64,000 bases of DNA, from contig JBBPIG010000005.1 of assembly GCA_038040445.1 (NCBI GenBank), positions 197,690 through 261,689 of the forward strand. The letters run 5' to 3'. The position numbers and the translations under genes were made by a program. Source of the stretch: Acidobacteriota bacterium (GTDB lineage Bacteria > Acidobacteriota > Blastocatellia > UBA7656). The notes below the pieces were generated by a model. It made no database searches. It was not told the origin of the DNA and saw only the letters and a list, made by a program, of their open reading frames with translations. Below are positions 41,693-49,738 of the stretch, in pieces (the stretch's first letter is position 1; each line of letters starts with the position of its first letter).

Positions 41693-43606
41693 GTGTCGCT
41701 ACTGCACTACATTGAACAATATGACGCCGTGCACGGCATACCGCGTCCGATGGACGCACCTCATCTGACGGCTTATCACGCGGCTCTTCGTTGCCTTACC
41801 ACCGGCGCCGGAATGCTGGGCCTCGTTCTTTGCGGGTTGCTTTCGGCTTACCTTCTCTGGATCACCGCTAATAACCTTAGCGTAGATTTCGAGGTTCGGT
41901 TGATCTTCGTCATCGGCATGATCATGGCTGTCTTTGTGGGATCAATGGACGCCTTGCAACTTGTGCTTCCCTACTACCGCTTCAAGCAGCGCGTTACTCA
42001 CGGCTCAGCTATGTGGGCCGACACTCCCTGGCTCAAGGCTGAAGGATTTGCGCAGGACTTCACCGATACTCCCAAACCGGGCGACCTGCGCATTGGCGTA
42101 CTCCATACCGGTCATCAGCTCGTCCTCCCCGCGTCTCATACCATGCGACACCTCGCCATGTTTGGTCCTCCGGGCTCCGGCAAGTCCAAGACCTTCCTGA
42201 TGACTTTCCTACGCAACTGGGCTAATTCCGGCTCCACCATTGTCCTTGACCCTAAGGGCGAACTCTTTGAGGAGACCGCCTCTCTGTATCAGCATGTCTA
42301 TCGGCTCGACCTAATGGATCCCAGCCGGTCTGACTGCTGGAACTTCCTGCCCCACTGTAAAGGCAATGCCGAACTCGCCCATCAGATTGCTTCTATCATC
42401 ATCGGCTTCAGCCCGAGCAACAAAGGCACCGATACTGAAGACTTCTGGCGCAACTCTGAAATCGCCGCGCTTGCGGCAATCCTTCTACACTTGCCTCAGA
42501 TCATCAACGATCCCACTCCGGCGATGATCAATGAATTCATCTCTCTGCGCTCTATCGATCCGGCTGAAGGCGAGTCGGAGTCGCCTCTGACCAAAGAGAT
42601 GATCAACTCTCCTGATCCTCAGGTCGAGGTCTACTGGGGAGCCTTCACCAAAGCCAAGCGGGATCTTCAAGGCTCCATACTGACTGGCGTCATTTCCAAG
42701 TGCCAGGCCTTCACTACTCCTAATGTGAAGGTGGTCACTACTAGTCTTACTGATCCTGGGTCCAGTCCTCGAGAGGCCATTGATCTCAAGATGCTGCGCA
42801 ACCCGAGCACTGCTATTTACGTGGTCATTCCAGAAGGCGACGCCGATCGCTACGCCTCGTTTCTAACGACTTTCTTTGGCCTCGCTATGACCGTCCTCAG
42901 AACTCTACCTGTTACGTCCGACACCGTACCCGCCCTGTTCGTCTTCGACGAGGCCGGTAACATCCCGATTCACGGTCTTAAAGAGATGCTTGGTGTCGGG
43001 CGCGGACGGAAAGTCGGTCTCGTTCTCGCCTATCAGAACCTCGGTCAGGTCTACGCTCATTACGGGCGTGATGGCGGCGACGCAGTTTTGGGCTCCATCA
43101 ACACAATGATCTTCTTGCCTGGCTTGGACCAACGCACTACTGAATTCGCGGCTACGAGAGTAGGTAGGACCACCGTTCTTCAGCAAACGACCATCGACGC
43201 AGTCGGCACGCAGAACGACGCTGAGCGGCTTGCGGAAACGAGACGCGACCTTGTTGATGCGGCCGAGCTGCGCCAGCTCGTTCGACACAAGCAGGCTGTC
43301 GCCATCATCGATACTGCTCCTCCTATCAAATTCTCTTATCCTCCGTTCATTCAAGCCTCGCCTGCGACGCTATCTATTCCCGCCTACAAGGGCACACCCC
43401 ATATCATCAATCTCAAGGGGGCTCAGAAGGTAAACAGACCAGACGGGGATAAGCGTACTGGGTCGACAAATCCCACAACGGTCGCGGCCCCTTCGGATAA
43501 TTGCCAGCAGGCCATCGAGCACAAAAAATCATCCCCGGCTCATTCACAGCAAGCGGCGCCACGACCGGCACGACAGAACCCACAAGAACCCGAAATCAAA
43601 ATCTGA
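41693..43606 (+). CDS. VirD4/TraG-family coupling protein
   Basis: Starts at GTG with AAAGGAGGG about 10 nt upstream. The 637-residue product has two N-terminal membrane helices (about 35-60 and 68-90), a P-loop (GPPGSGKS, 158-165) and a Walker B VFDEAGNIP (Asp419, Glu420). It also has HLAMFGPPG and LAYQNLGQVYAHYG motifs of the TraG/VirD4 family. It brings the relaxosome or effector proteins to the T4SS channel. Its presence shows that the system can transfer substrates. The C-terminal 70 residues are low-complexity. Confidence 0.9.
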   Translation: MSLLHYIEQYDAVHGIPRPMDAPHLTAYHAALRCLTTGAGMLGLVLCGLLSAYLLWITANNLSVDFEVRLIFVIGMIMAVFVGSMDALQLVLPYYRFKQRVTHGSAMWADTPWLKAEGFAQDFTDTPKPGDLRIGVLHTGHQLVLPASHTMRHLAMFGPPGSGKSKTFLMTFLRNWANSGSTIVLDPKGELFEETASLYQHVYRLDLMDPSRSDCWNFLPHCKGNAELAHQIASIIIGFSPSNKGTDTEDFWRNSEIAALAAILLHLPQIINDPTPAMINEFISLRSIDPAEGESESPLTKEMINSPDPQVEVYWGAFTKAKRDLQGSILTGVISKCQAFTTPNVKVVTTSLTDPGSSPREAIDLKMLRNPSTAIYVVIPEGDADRYASFLTTFFGLAMTVLRTLPVTSDTVPALFVFDEAGNIPIHGLKEMLGVGRGRKVGLVLAYQNLGQVYAHYGRDGGDAVLGSINTMIFLPGLDQRTTEFAATRVGRTTVLQQTTIDAVGTQNDAERLAETRRDLVDAAELRQLVRHKQAVAIIDTAPPIKFSYPPFIQASPATLSIPAYKGTPHIINLKGAQKVNRPDGDKRTGSTNPTTVAAPSDNCQQAIEHKKSSPAHSQQAAPRPARQNPQEPEIKI

Positions 43607-43616
43607 CGCTAGAGAA

Positions 43617-44183
43617 ATGCCTATGCCGTCACCAGAAGGAAAATCAGGCTTCCGATTCAGCTATCTCATACTGGGCTTCTCTGCCGTCGCTCTTATTGGC
43701 TCGTATCTCTATTCTCTCTGGACCGTTTCTCAACGGGAGAAAGCGATGCTACCGCGACCGGCGGTTGACCAGATAGTCAAGGCGCTCAGGACCTATCATC
43801 ACCAGGCAGGCCGATTCCCGCAAAGCTTCGTTGAACTCGAAGCGCGCGTCTGGCGGCACAATCATTCTCCCAACTTCGGCGACGACGGACGTAGCCTGTC
43901 GATGGCCAATTATTACTACCTGTACTATGCGGTCGATTCGGGTGCCTGCACTCTGTGGGCAATACCCATCAACAAGCGCAGAGAAGAGGGCTCGACATTC
44001 TTCCTCACACTTTCGCCCGAAACAGTCCGCCGCTGGAAGGGAGCGCCTCTAGCCCTCGAAGAGATCAAGCGCCTTCCTGCGCTTCCCGAACCCGCTCAGC
44101 TCGCACTACTCGGCCTCACTGAGCAACAACCAATACAGCTACAGCGCTCGCCCAATGGGCAGAAGCTTCAACTGGGGAATTGA
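43617..44183 (+). CDS. membrane protein with pseudopilin-like tail
   Basis: This 188-residue protein has one N-terminal helix (about 14-34) and a soluble domain that contains YYYLYYAVDSGACTLWAIP, reminiscent of type II pseudopilin C-terminal sheets (GspG-like). It ends 3 nt before the next gene. It is in the plus-strand T4SS operon after virD4. The similarity is at motif level only and its role in transfer is unknown. Confidence 0.55.
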   Translation: MPMPSPEGKSGFRFSYLILGFSAVALIGSYLYSLWTVSQREKAMLPRPAVDQIVKALRTYHHQAGRFPQSFVELEARVWRHNHSPNFGDDGRSLSMANYYYLYYAVDSGACTLWAIPINKRREEGSTFFLTLSPETVRRWKGAPLALEEIKRLPALPEPAQLALLGLTEQQPIQLQRSPNGQKLQLGN

Positions 44184-44185
44184 TA

Positions 44186-44395
44186 ATGCGAACAAGAATC
44201 GACAATAGCAGCCGACGCTACACTGGCGGGCGCACCAAAGAGGCGCTCACGTACGCGGTAAGGCTCGTCGTCAGCCAGCTTTCTAACGGCATTGATCTAG
44301 CGGAGGCGGTTCAGTTCGCAGCGAAATATCACAACGTCACCTGCGCGGCGATTGAAGCGGAGCTTGCGAAAAAGGCTGGCGTTCTCAGTCGATAA
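44186..44395 (+). CDS. small hypothetical protein at the end of the T4SS operon
   Basis: This 69-residue basic protein (begins MRTRIDNSSRRYTGG) overlaps or abuts the preceding gene and has a GGGG-type ribosome site 9 nt before ATG 44186. A central helix pair could be a small DNA-binding or accessory protein. No family recognised. It is the last plus-strand gene before the convergent SDR gene. Confidence 0.5.
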   Translation: MRTRIDNSSRRYTGGRTKEALTYAVRLVVSQLSNGIDLAEAVQFAAKYHNVTCAAIEAELAKKAGVLSR

Positions 44396-44409
44396 TGTCG
44401 CCCTCGTCA

Positions 44410-45903
44410 TCAGCTTGTTGCTCGCCCTTCCTTTCCTACCGCGACGATGCGGCGCAGCATTCCCGTAAAGATGAGCTGGTGTACCGGGAAGAGAACGTAC
44501 CAGTAAAGTAGACCCGATAGTCCGATGGGATCGAAGATCGCAGTCTGGCGAATGGTGGAGCCCGAAGCATCGCCCTGCACTTCGAATTCCAGCCAGGCTT
44601 TGCCGGGCAGCTTCATCTCCGCTGAGAGCCGCAGCAGCCGGTCAGGCTCGAACGCTTCGACGCGCCAAAAATCAAGGGTTCCACCGACACTTGGCAATTC
44701 GGGATCAAGACGGCCTCGTCGCATCCCGACGCCACCAACCAACAGGTCCAGAAAGCCCCGGAGGCGCCACAGCCAATCGCCGAAGTACCATCCGGTCTTG
44801 CCGCCGATTCGGCGGATCGGGGCGAAAGCGCTGGCTGGCGGGCGGCTGACTCGCGCTACGCGCGAATCCACGATCCGCGCGCCGAATCGTGCGCCCCCCC
44901 AAGTCGGCTGGGGCCCTGCCGAAGAGAGCGCGTCGGACCAGCGCGTCTGCGCAAAGTCGCGATCCTCATTGCGTAACGCCCTGGCGATGGCTTCGCTGAT
45001 TCCCATGGGTCGAATCGGGAATACTCGGAGCGCGATTGAGTCCTGCACCGTGGTCTGATTGCGCAGACTATCAATCAGCTTCCGACCGACGCGAGCGTAG
45101 AGGGGGGTCACCAACCCCAACCACAAACTGGAGAGTCCCGGAGTCAGCACGGGAACCGGAATAAAAGCGCGCCGCAAGCCGCGCTGCCGGGCGTACTCGC
45201 GCATAATATCGCCGTAAGATACCTGATCGGCGCCTCCGATCTCGTACACCTCGTTTTGCACGCCAGGCGCCTCCGCCCCGGCCACGAGGTAGGCCACCAA
45301 ATCCTCAATCGCAATCGGCTGGGCCAGTGTCGCCACCCAGCGCGGAGCGATCATCAACGGCAGGCGTTCGGTCAACGCCCTGATCATCTCGAAAGAAAGA
45401 CTACCTGAGCCAATCACAATCGAGGCGCGGAACTCGATCACCTCCACGCCGCACTCGCGGAGAATCTGACCGACTTCCTGGCGGCTGCGCAGGTGCGATG
45501 AGAGCGACCCTTTGCTATCCCCTAGCCCACCCAGGTAAATGATCCGATGCACCCCGGCACCTTGTGCTGCCACTCCGAAGTTTTGCGCCGCGCGCCGATC
45601 CTCCTCCTCGAAATCGCCTGCTGATCCCATCGAATGCACCAGGTAGTAGGCGGTATGAATACCCTGCAATGCCGACGCGAGAGCGCCTCGATCCAGGACA
45701 TCGCCCGCGACCACCTCCGTCTCCGACGCCACCTTCGGGCGAAGGAATTCCGGGTGGCGCGCCAGACAACGCAATGGGTAACCCGCACTCTCCAGCGCCT
45801 TCAAAAGCCGCCCGCCGATGTAGCCGGTGGCCCCCGTGAGAAGTATCCGTCGAGTCAAACTTCGATGTTTCGCCGCTGGATTTGTAGCGCTCATAGTGCT
45901 CAT
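44410..45903 (-). CDS. SDR/NAD(P)H-binding protein with C-terminal DUF2867
   Basis: This 497-residue protein starts with an extended-SDR (atypical) Rossmann domain, TGATGYIGGRLL at 24-35. A DUF2867-type C-terminal region follows (from about residue 360: DWLWRLRGFLDLLVGGVGMRRGR). This architecture is a common housekeeping-style gene of unknown function in many bacteria, often with lipid-like ligands. It is convergent with the T4SS operon, separated by about 14 nt. It is one of the few genes here with no evident mobile-element link. Confidence 0.8.
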   Translation of the reverse strand: MSTMSATNPAAKHRSLTRRILLTGATGYIGGRLLKALESAGYPLRCLARHPEFLRPKVASETEVVAGDVLDRGALASALQGIHTAYYLVHSMGSAGDFEEEDRRAAQNFGVAAQGAGVHRIIYLGGLGDSKGSLSSHLRSRQEVGQILRECGVEVIEFRASIVIGSGSLSFEMIRALTERLPLMIAPRWVATLAQPIAIEDLVAYLVAGAEAPGVQNEVYEIGGADQVSYGDIMREYARQRGLRRAFIPVPVLTPGLSSLWLGLVTPLYARVGRKLIDSLRNQTTVQDSIALRVFPIRPMGISEAIARALRNEDRDFAQTRWSDALSSAGPQPTWGGARFGARIVDSRVARVSRPPASAFAPIRRIGGKTGWYFGDWLWRLRGFLDLLVGGVGMRRGRLDPELPSVGGTLDFWRVEAFEPDRLLRLSAEMKLPGKAWLEFEVQGDASGSTIRQTAIFDPIGLSGLLYWYVLFPVHQLIFTGMLRRIVAVGKEGRATS

Positions 45904-46017
45904 TAGTTAAATAAGACGTATGGGTGAACAGCGATAAAGAACCAACATACTGTTCTCACGCTCAATTGATGCTCTTGTCTTGTTCCCCTCGGCAGGATTT
46001 CAGATGTCGCTCGGATC

Positions 46018-46491
46018 TCACGCCCTCATGCTCGGCACTCGCTTGAAGTCGTGTGTCACGACATCGGTTATCCCAACGCGTTCGGCTGCGGCGACGTTGA
46101 TTGAGTCGTTCACGAACAAGCCATAGTCCCGGCGAATTGCATGACTTCGCGCGATATCAGCGGCTCTGATTTCAATAACCGCCAGAGGCAATTTGAGGAG
46201 CTTCTCGACCTGCGTCACGTAATCGCTTAACTTGGGAATGATTGTCGGATCGTCCTTCAGTTTCTTGAGAGCCTTGCTAGGCGTTATCAAACCTTTGCCA
46301 ACTGCCTCGATCAACATTTGGCGATGAAGAAGCTCGGCGATTATGACCGTCGTTACCTGCCCCTCGATCTCATTCTTGGCAACCCGCCGAAGGAAATCCT
46401 TGCATTCCGAGGACGACCCTGCGATGTGATACAAAAGGATATTGGCATCAACAAGACACTTGCTGCCGGCCGACAACAGCTTAATATCCAC
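46018..46491 (-). CDS. PIN-domain toxin (VapC-like)
   Basis: A 157-residue PIN protein with an early acidic motif, LVDANILLYHIAG, and later conserved acids (EIRAADIARS, FVNDSINVAAAE, VTHDF) typical of VapC ribonucleases. It is encoded just after an antitoxin-like gene with 11-nt overlap. The usual action is cleavage of tRNA or rRNA when the antitoxin is lost. The pair may stabilise the mobile region. Confidence 0.72.
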   Translation of the reverse strand: MDIKLLSAGSKCLVDANILLYHIAGSSSECKDFLRRVAKNEIEGQVTTVIIAELLHRQMLIEAVGKGLITPSKALKKLKDDPTIIPKLSDYVTQVEKLLKLPLAVIEIRAADIARSHAIRRDYGLFVNDSINVAAAERVGITDVVTHDFKRVPSMRA

Positions 46492-46711
46492 TGAACTCCT
46501 CGTCTTCGGCGAGGCGGATTAGCGTCGCCCGGTCCGGCGCTTTTATTGAACCGAAGGTTTCCTCAACGATGGCGACCGCCGCGGCCTGCTTTCTAGCATC
46601 GCCGGAGGGCTCGGGCGCTATCTCCTCGAGGATCGTGGTTGCTAACCGTCGTCTTTCCTCGGTTGGAAGCTTCCGCGCTTCTTCTAACAGACTCAAGAGG
46701 TCCGTGCTCAT
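46481..46711 (-). CDS. antitoxin-like partner of the PIN toxin
   Basis: A 76-residue protein from the ATG at 46711, supported by GGAGAGG upstream; a longer frame uses TTG. It is a short helical protein (SLLEEARKLPTEERRRLATTIL) of the addiction-module type, seen before PIN toxins. It lacks a clear DNA-binding fold that I can name. Its overlap with the PIN gene is typical of toxin-antitoxin operons. A TATACT box lies about 30 nt upstream of the start; the -35 is not clear. Confidence 0.65.
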   Translation of the reverse strand: MSTDLLSLLEEARKLPTEERRRLATTILEEIAPEPSGDARKQAAAVAIVEETFGSIKAPDRATLIRLAEDEEFSGY

Positions 46712-46763
46712 GATCATCTTCCTCTCCAAGAACTCAGTATACTATTTTTGTAGCTCTTAGTCG

Positions 46764-47198
46764 TCACACGACTGCGTCCACGATCTGCAGTTCGAACGCC
46801 CAGCCTTCGTGAGAGGCTAGGATCGAGGCAAGATCATCAATTCCCAGTGCGATCCCATCAACGACCAAGAGTACGGCTCCTTCACCGTCTGACGTAATGC
46901 GACCGCTGAGTCGATCGTGCAGCATTCGATAAGTTCCCGCTGAACCGCTGACATGACGGGTCGCCAAAGCTCGGTACATCTTCTGCCTCAGTCTGCCGAG
47001 AGCGCCGTAAGGACTTGTCTCGCTGTACGCCGCGAACTCGTATCCGTTACCGCTACGCCCTTCCTCCTCGGCGCGCACTGTGAATCCATGGGCGCCCTCA
47101 CTGCAATTGATTATGAAGACTCGCATGCGACCCGCATAGTCCTCGACCTCTTCCCTCATAGGAAAGTCGGCTTTCCACTGCCCCTTACGGCTCCTCAT
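46764..47198 (-). CDS. hypothetical protein
   Basis: The start is the ATG at 47198 because AAAGGAGGT lies 9 nt upstream; a frame 28 codons longer lacks such a site. The 144-residue product (MRSRKGQWKADFPMREEVE) has mixed alpha/beta content with no signal peptide or known motif. It ends 52 nt upstream of the toxin-antitoxin pair on the same strand but is probably separate. Function unknown. Confidence 0.55.
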   Translation of the reverse strand: MRSRKGQWKADFPMREEVEDYAGRMRVFIINCSEGAHGFTVRAEEEGRSGNGYEFAAYSETSPYGALGRLRQKMYRALATRHVSGSAGTYRMLHDRLSGRITSDGEGAVLLVVDGIALGIDDLASILASHEGWAFELQIVDAVV

Positions 47199-47394
47199 CG
47201 TAGTGATACCTCCTTTCGCCATTGGTGGGATTACCAGATTCTGAGTGCGGACACCTTCTTCCGCCGCCGAGCTCTTGTTCATCCAGTTTCAGAGAAACTC
47301 CGTTGGCTCCCTACCGATTCTATCCGAAGGCACGCAATGCTCGAAGTTGCTGCTATGGGACACTTATGGGACATATGAGACTCTCGACTAGGCC

Positions 47395-47592
47395 GTGCTG
47401 ATCGCCAAGACAAGCGAGCGTTTGAGCAACTTGGATTATCAGAAGGCGTTCGGCGTCTCAAAGCCAATTGCATCGACGGATTTGGAAGATATGCTAAGGA
47501 AGGGCATATTGGAGAAGATAGGAACAACAGGCAAGGCAACCTATTACGTGCTCAACCGCAAAGGGCTCACAAAGGGCTCAAAGGGCTCATGA
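47395..47592 (+). pseudogene. orphan winged-helix fragment, possible remnant of a Fic- or ATP-dependent regulator
   Basis: The 65-codon frame reads LSNLDYQKAFGVSKPIAST, then a recognition-helix-like part, then KATYYVLNRKGL. That is the kind of C-terminal winged helix seen at the end of Fic and AAA regulators. The frame has a TAG immediately upstream of its GTG start and no plausible upstream domain, so it looks like a truncated gene end. The last residues run into a tandem repeat array. It might alternatively be a genuine small DNA-binding protein. Confidence 0.35.
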
Positions 47593-47680
47593 AAAGGTCA
47601 GAATGCAAAGGGCTCACGAAGGGCTCAAAGGGTTCACCCCAGGGACGCGGGCAATGGCTCATAAATGGTTCAATTGGCTC
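47560..47680 (+). repeat. tandem array of AAAGGGCTCA-type 9-11-bp units
   Basis: AAAGGGCTCA occurs exactly at 47560, 47571, 47580 and 47607. Close variants GAAGGGCTCA and AAAGGGTTCA follow at 47618 and 47627, then more degraded forms (ATGGCTCA, ATGGTTCA, TTGGCTCA) to about 47680. The first units code for the tail of the orphan winged-helix frame (KGLTKGSKGS). The array continues past its stop, so it is DNA-level repetition. Confidence 0.65.
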
Positions 47681-47710
47681 ATCGGAATACGTGATTCCAC
47701 CTGCCCCGTC

Positions 47711-47799
47711 CCCATCATTATTTAATACCCGCCGTTCATAGCACAGCTCAGACACGGCGGTAGCCCACCCGCCCACCCATCATTATTAATACCCGCCGT
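47711..47799. repeat. imperfect 24-25-bp direct repeat pair with nested palindromes
   Basis: CCCATCATTATTTAATACCCGCCGT at 47711-47735 is repeated, minus one T, at 47776-47799. Within it CCGCCGT (47729-47735) pairs with ACGGCGG (47754-47760). CGCCGTACGGCG (47794-47805) is a perfect 12-bp palindrome overlapping the second copy. The spacing between copies is about 65 bp. It belongs with the large inverted repeat that follows. Confidence 0.65.
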
Positions 47800-47862
47800 A
47801 CGGCGAACATGCATCTGCTCAACCCATCCCGAACTAAACCCTCCCGGCTCATTCTCCTCTCC

Positions 47863-47981
47863 GACAAATTCAGGTAAAGGGGCAAGACGAGTCGGCCCAA
47901 CGGCAGCGCTTGTTTGTCGCTTCGCGTCTTTCCCTATTTCACTGCCTACCTGCGGGCCGACCCCTATGACCTGAATTTGTC
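47863..47981. other. interrupted 21-bp inverted repeat upstream of ardC-like gene (candidate oriT or ssDNA promoter)
   Basis: GACAAATTCAGGT (47863-47875) pairs exactly with ACCTGAATTTGTC (47969-47981). Further in, GTCGGCCC (47891-47898) pairs with GGGCCGAC (47954-47961). The two stems are separated by unequal internal loops (15 and 7 nt), and a 55-nt terminal loop lies inside. The structure ends 72 nt before the ArdC-like gene. Long imperfect hairpins upstream of antirestriction and ssb genes are known as single-strand promoters (Frpo/ssi type) in conjugative leading regions; oriT is an alternative. Confidence 0.6.
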
Positions 47982-48053
47982 TCCGCTACACATGGCCTCT
48001 ATCGGGTTTGTTACTAGTTTTTTTAATTCCACAAAACCCTTTGGAGGTACGAC

Positions 48054-48872
48054 ATGAACCTTGACGCAACCAATCAGCAGAAATGGAGCGACTTGTTAAC
48101 GCAAGCCGTCACTCAACCCGGTTTGATCCTTAAAGCTTACTCGGCTTTTCACGGCTACAGCCTAGGCAATCAACTTGGCGCACTCGTGCAATGCCAGCTT
48201 CAGGGTATCGAGCCAGGCCCGATTGATACATATAGAGGATGGCTCGACAAAGGCCGCCACGTACGCAAAGGCGAAAAGGCAATCTGGCTTTGCATGCCTC
48301 TTACTCGCAAGAAGACCAACGGCGACACAGGCGAAGACGAGCTCTATATAACCGCTTTCGTTTGGAAGCCGCGATGGTTTGTGTTGGCGCAGACCGAAGG
48401 CGAGCCGGTACCAATGCCCGAGATTCCAGAATGGAACAAAGAACGCGCCCTTGCTGCGCTTGGCATCGAGCAGATTCCGTTCACACACACAAACGGCAAT
48501 GTTCAGGGATACGCGAAGAAATCCCAGGTTGCTATATCGCCGCTTGCCGAACTACCTCACAAGACCCTGTTTCACGAAGTCGCCCACGTTGTTTTGCTGC
48601 ACACGGCAGAATCCGATATCAACGACTCCGAACAGACCCCAAGGAGCTTACGAGAAGTTGAGGCCGAAGCAGTAGCACTTTTGGTTTGTGAATCGCTTGG
48701 CTTGGCATGCTCTGAATACTGCCGAGGCTACATTCAAAGCTGGCTTGAGGGCGACGTGATCCCGGAGAAGTCGGCGCAGAAAATCTTCGGAGCAGCCGAC
48801 CGCATTCTGAAGGCTGGCATCAATCATCAGGCTGAGCGAACGCAATCAAACGCCAATCAGCCGTTGGCATGA
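48054..48872 (+). CDS. ardC: ArdC-like antirestriction protein
   Basis: This 272-residue protein starts after TTTGGAGGT. The N-terminal part has the ArdC ssDNA-binding-domain pattern (YSLGNQLGALVQCQLQG, then GWLDKGRHVRKGEKAIW and FVWKPRWFVLAQTEG). The C-terminal part has a zincin-type HEVAHVVLLHT (HExxH) and a later Glu region, EVEAEAVALLVCESLG. ArdC proteins protect incoming single-stranded plasmid DNA from restriction. It lies downstream of a large palindrome and upstream of ssb, the leading-region arrangement. Divergence from canonical ArdC is evident in the N-terminal motif (YSLGNQ in place of NPWRGYN). Confidence 0.78.
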   Translation: MNLDATNQQKWSDLLTQAVTQPGLILKAYSAFHGYSLGNQLGALVQCQLQGIEPGPIDTYRGWLDKGRHVRKGEKAIWLCMPLTRKKTNGDTGEDELYITAFVWKPRWFVLAQTEGEPVPMPEIPEWNKERALAALGIEQIPFTHTNGNVQGYAKKSQVAISPLAELPHKTLFHEVAHVVLLHTAESDINDSEQTPRSLREVEAEAVALLVCESLGLACSEYCRGYIQSWLEGDVIPEKSAQKIFGAADRILKAGINHQAERTQSNANQPLA

Positions 48873-48888
48873 CCCTTGCACAACAAAG

Positions 48889-48911
48889 GCTGGGTGTTGC
48901 GAGCACCCAGC
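48889..48911 (+). terminator. 8-bp perfect hairpin after ardC-like gene
   Basis: GCTGGGTG and CACCCAGC pair exactly around a 7-nt loop, 17 nt after the ardC-like stop. Only a short CTTTCC follows, so it is a weak terminator at best. It may instead attenuate transcription into the next genes or fold in single-stranded transfer DNA. Confidence 0.4.
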
Positions 48912-48956
48912 CCGACTTTCCGCCCCATTGACACGGGGAGAAAAGAGTTTCGACCA

Positions 48957-49166
48957 ATGTCAACGTATCACGACCATTCCACCCATTCAACCGCTTTTGA
49001 GTTTGTTAGATCACGCTTCGGGTGCGCGCCCGAAGAACTCTCCTGCGCTGAGGCTGCAGCCTGCATAAACGCACTCGCTGAACTCCTCGACGCTCAACCG
49101 CCAGGCTTTTCACGCCTGCGCTTCACTTCAACAAACAAAGGAGAACAACACCATGTCAAGCTTTAA
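48957..49166 (+). CDS. small hypothetical protein overlapping ssb
   Basis: This 69-residue protein begins MSTYHDHSTHST at an ATG preceded by a purine-rich stretch (GGGGAGAAAAGAG). A frame 27 codons longer lacks support. Its last 14 nt overlap the ssb start. It has a cysteine-containing helical middle (GCAPEELSCAEAAACINALAELL), with no domain I recognise. Operon position between ArdC and SSB suggests a small leading-region protein. Confidence 0.5.
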   Translation: MSTYHDHSTHSTAFEFVRSRFGCAPEELSCAEAAACINALAELLDAQPPGFSRLRFTSTNKGEQHHVKL

Positions 49167-49551
49167 CAAAATCACAGTCGTTGGCTATCTGGGCAGAGCC
49201 CCGGAACTGCGTTACACGCCGGATGGCACACCCGTTTCCAACTTCTCAGTTGCCACGACCGAGAGGCGCAAGGACAAGTCCGGTGAGCTTCAGGAAACCA
49301 CCACATGGTTTCAAGTCGCCCTCTTCGGACGCCGTGCCGAGGTTGCGAATGAGTACCTGTCAAAGGGCAGCCATGTTTGGCTCGAAGGTCCGCTGACCCT
49401 GAATCAGTGGACCGACCGGGAAGGCGCAGCCCGCGTCAACCTGGAAGTCAGAGCCTCTGACATCAAATTCCTGTCTCCCTCAGCCGAGAAAGCCACAGCC
49501 GCAGCCGCCGCAGCGGAAGTGACCAGCGAGGAGCAGGACGTTTCGTTCTAG
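49153..49551 (+). CDS. ssb: single-stranded DNA-binding protein
   Basis: A 132-residue SSB: OB-fold from residue 1 to about 105 with NKITVVGYLGRAPELRYTPDG, TTTWFQVALFG and YLSKGSHVWLEGPLTLN. A short Ala-rich tail follows and ends in EEQDVSF, an acidic C-terminal tip related to DDDIPF. It is started by AAAGGAG 9 nt upstream. The short linker and the altered tip point to a plasmid- or element-encoded SSB, which would coat incoming ssDNA during conjugation or replication. Confidence 0.9.
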   Translation: MSSFNKITVVGYLGRAPELRYTPDGTPVSNFSVATTERRKDKSGELQETTTWFQVALFGRRAEVANEYLSKGSHVWLEGPLTLNQWTDREGAARVNLEVRASDIKFLSPSAEKATAAAAAAEVTSEEQDVSF

Positions 49552-49562
49552 CGGCAATCCGT

Positions 49563-49605
49563 GGGCCAGTGTCGGGCACAGCGCTCGGCTCTGGCCCAAA
49601 TTTTT
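49563..49605 (+). terminator. intrinsic terminator after ssb
   Basis: GGGCCAG (49563-49569) pairs with CTGGCCC (49591-49597) and is followed by AAATTTTT, a rho-independent pattern, 12 nt after the ssb stop. The loop is about 21 nt long. It likely ends the ardC-ssb transcript. Confidence 0.65.
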
Positions 49606-49638
49606 CGCGGGTCCGCTTCTAGCGTACGCGGACCCGCG
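49606..49638. promoter_or_regulatory. 11-bp perfect inverted repeat between ssb and the primase gene
   Basis: CGCGGGTCCGC (49606-49616) and GCGGACCCGCG (49628-49638) pair exactly around an 11-nt loop, directly following the terminator T-run. It could be an operator for the primase gene, a second terminator hairpin, or a priming site. The primase start is about 100 nt downstream. Confidence 0.45.
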
Positions 49639-49738
49639 AGGCTCACGCCGGTCCGACAACGAGAACTAACTCAGCGACGCGCTGAGCCGTGCGTTGCTGA
49701 GATTGAGCCGACGAGTAGTGCGGCTGGGAGCAAGAATC

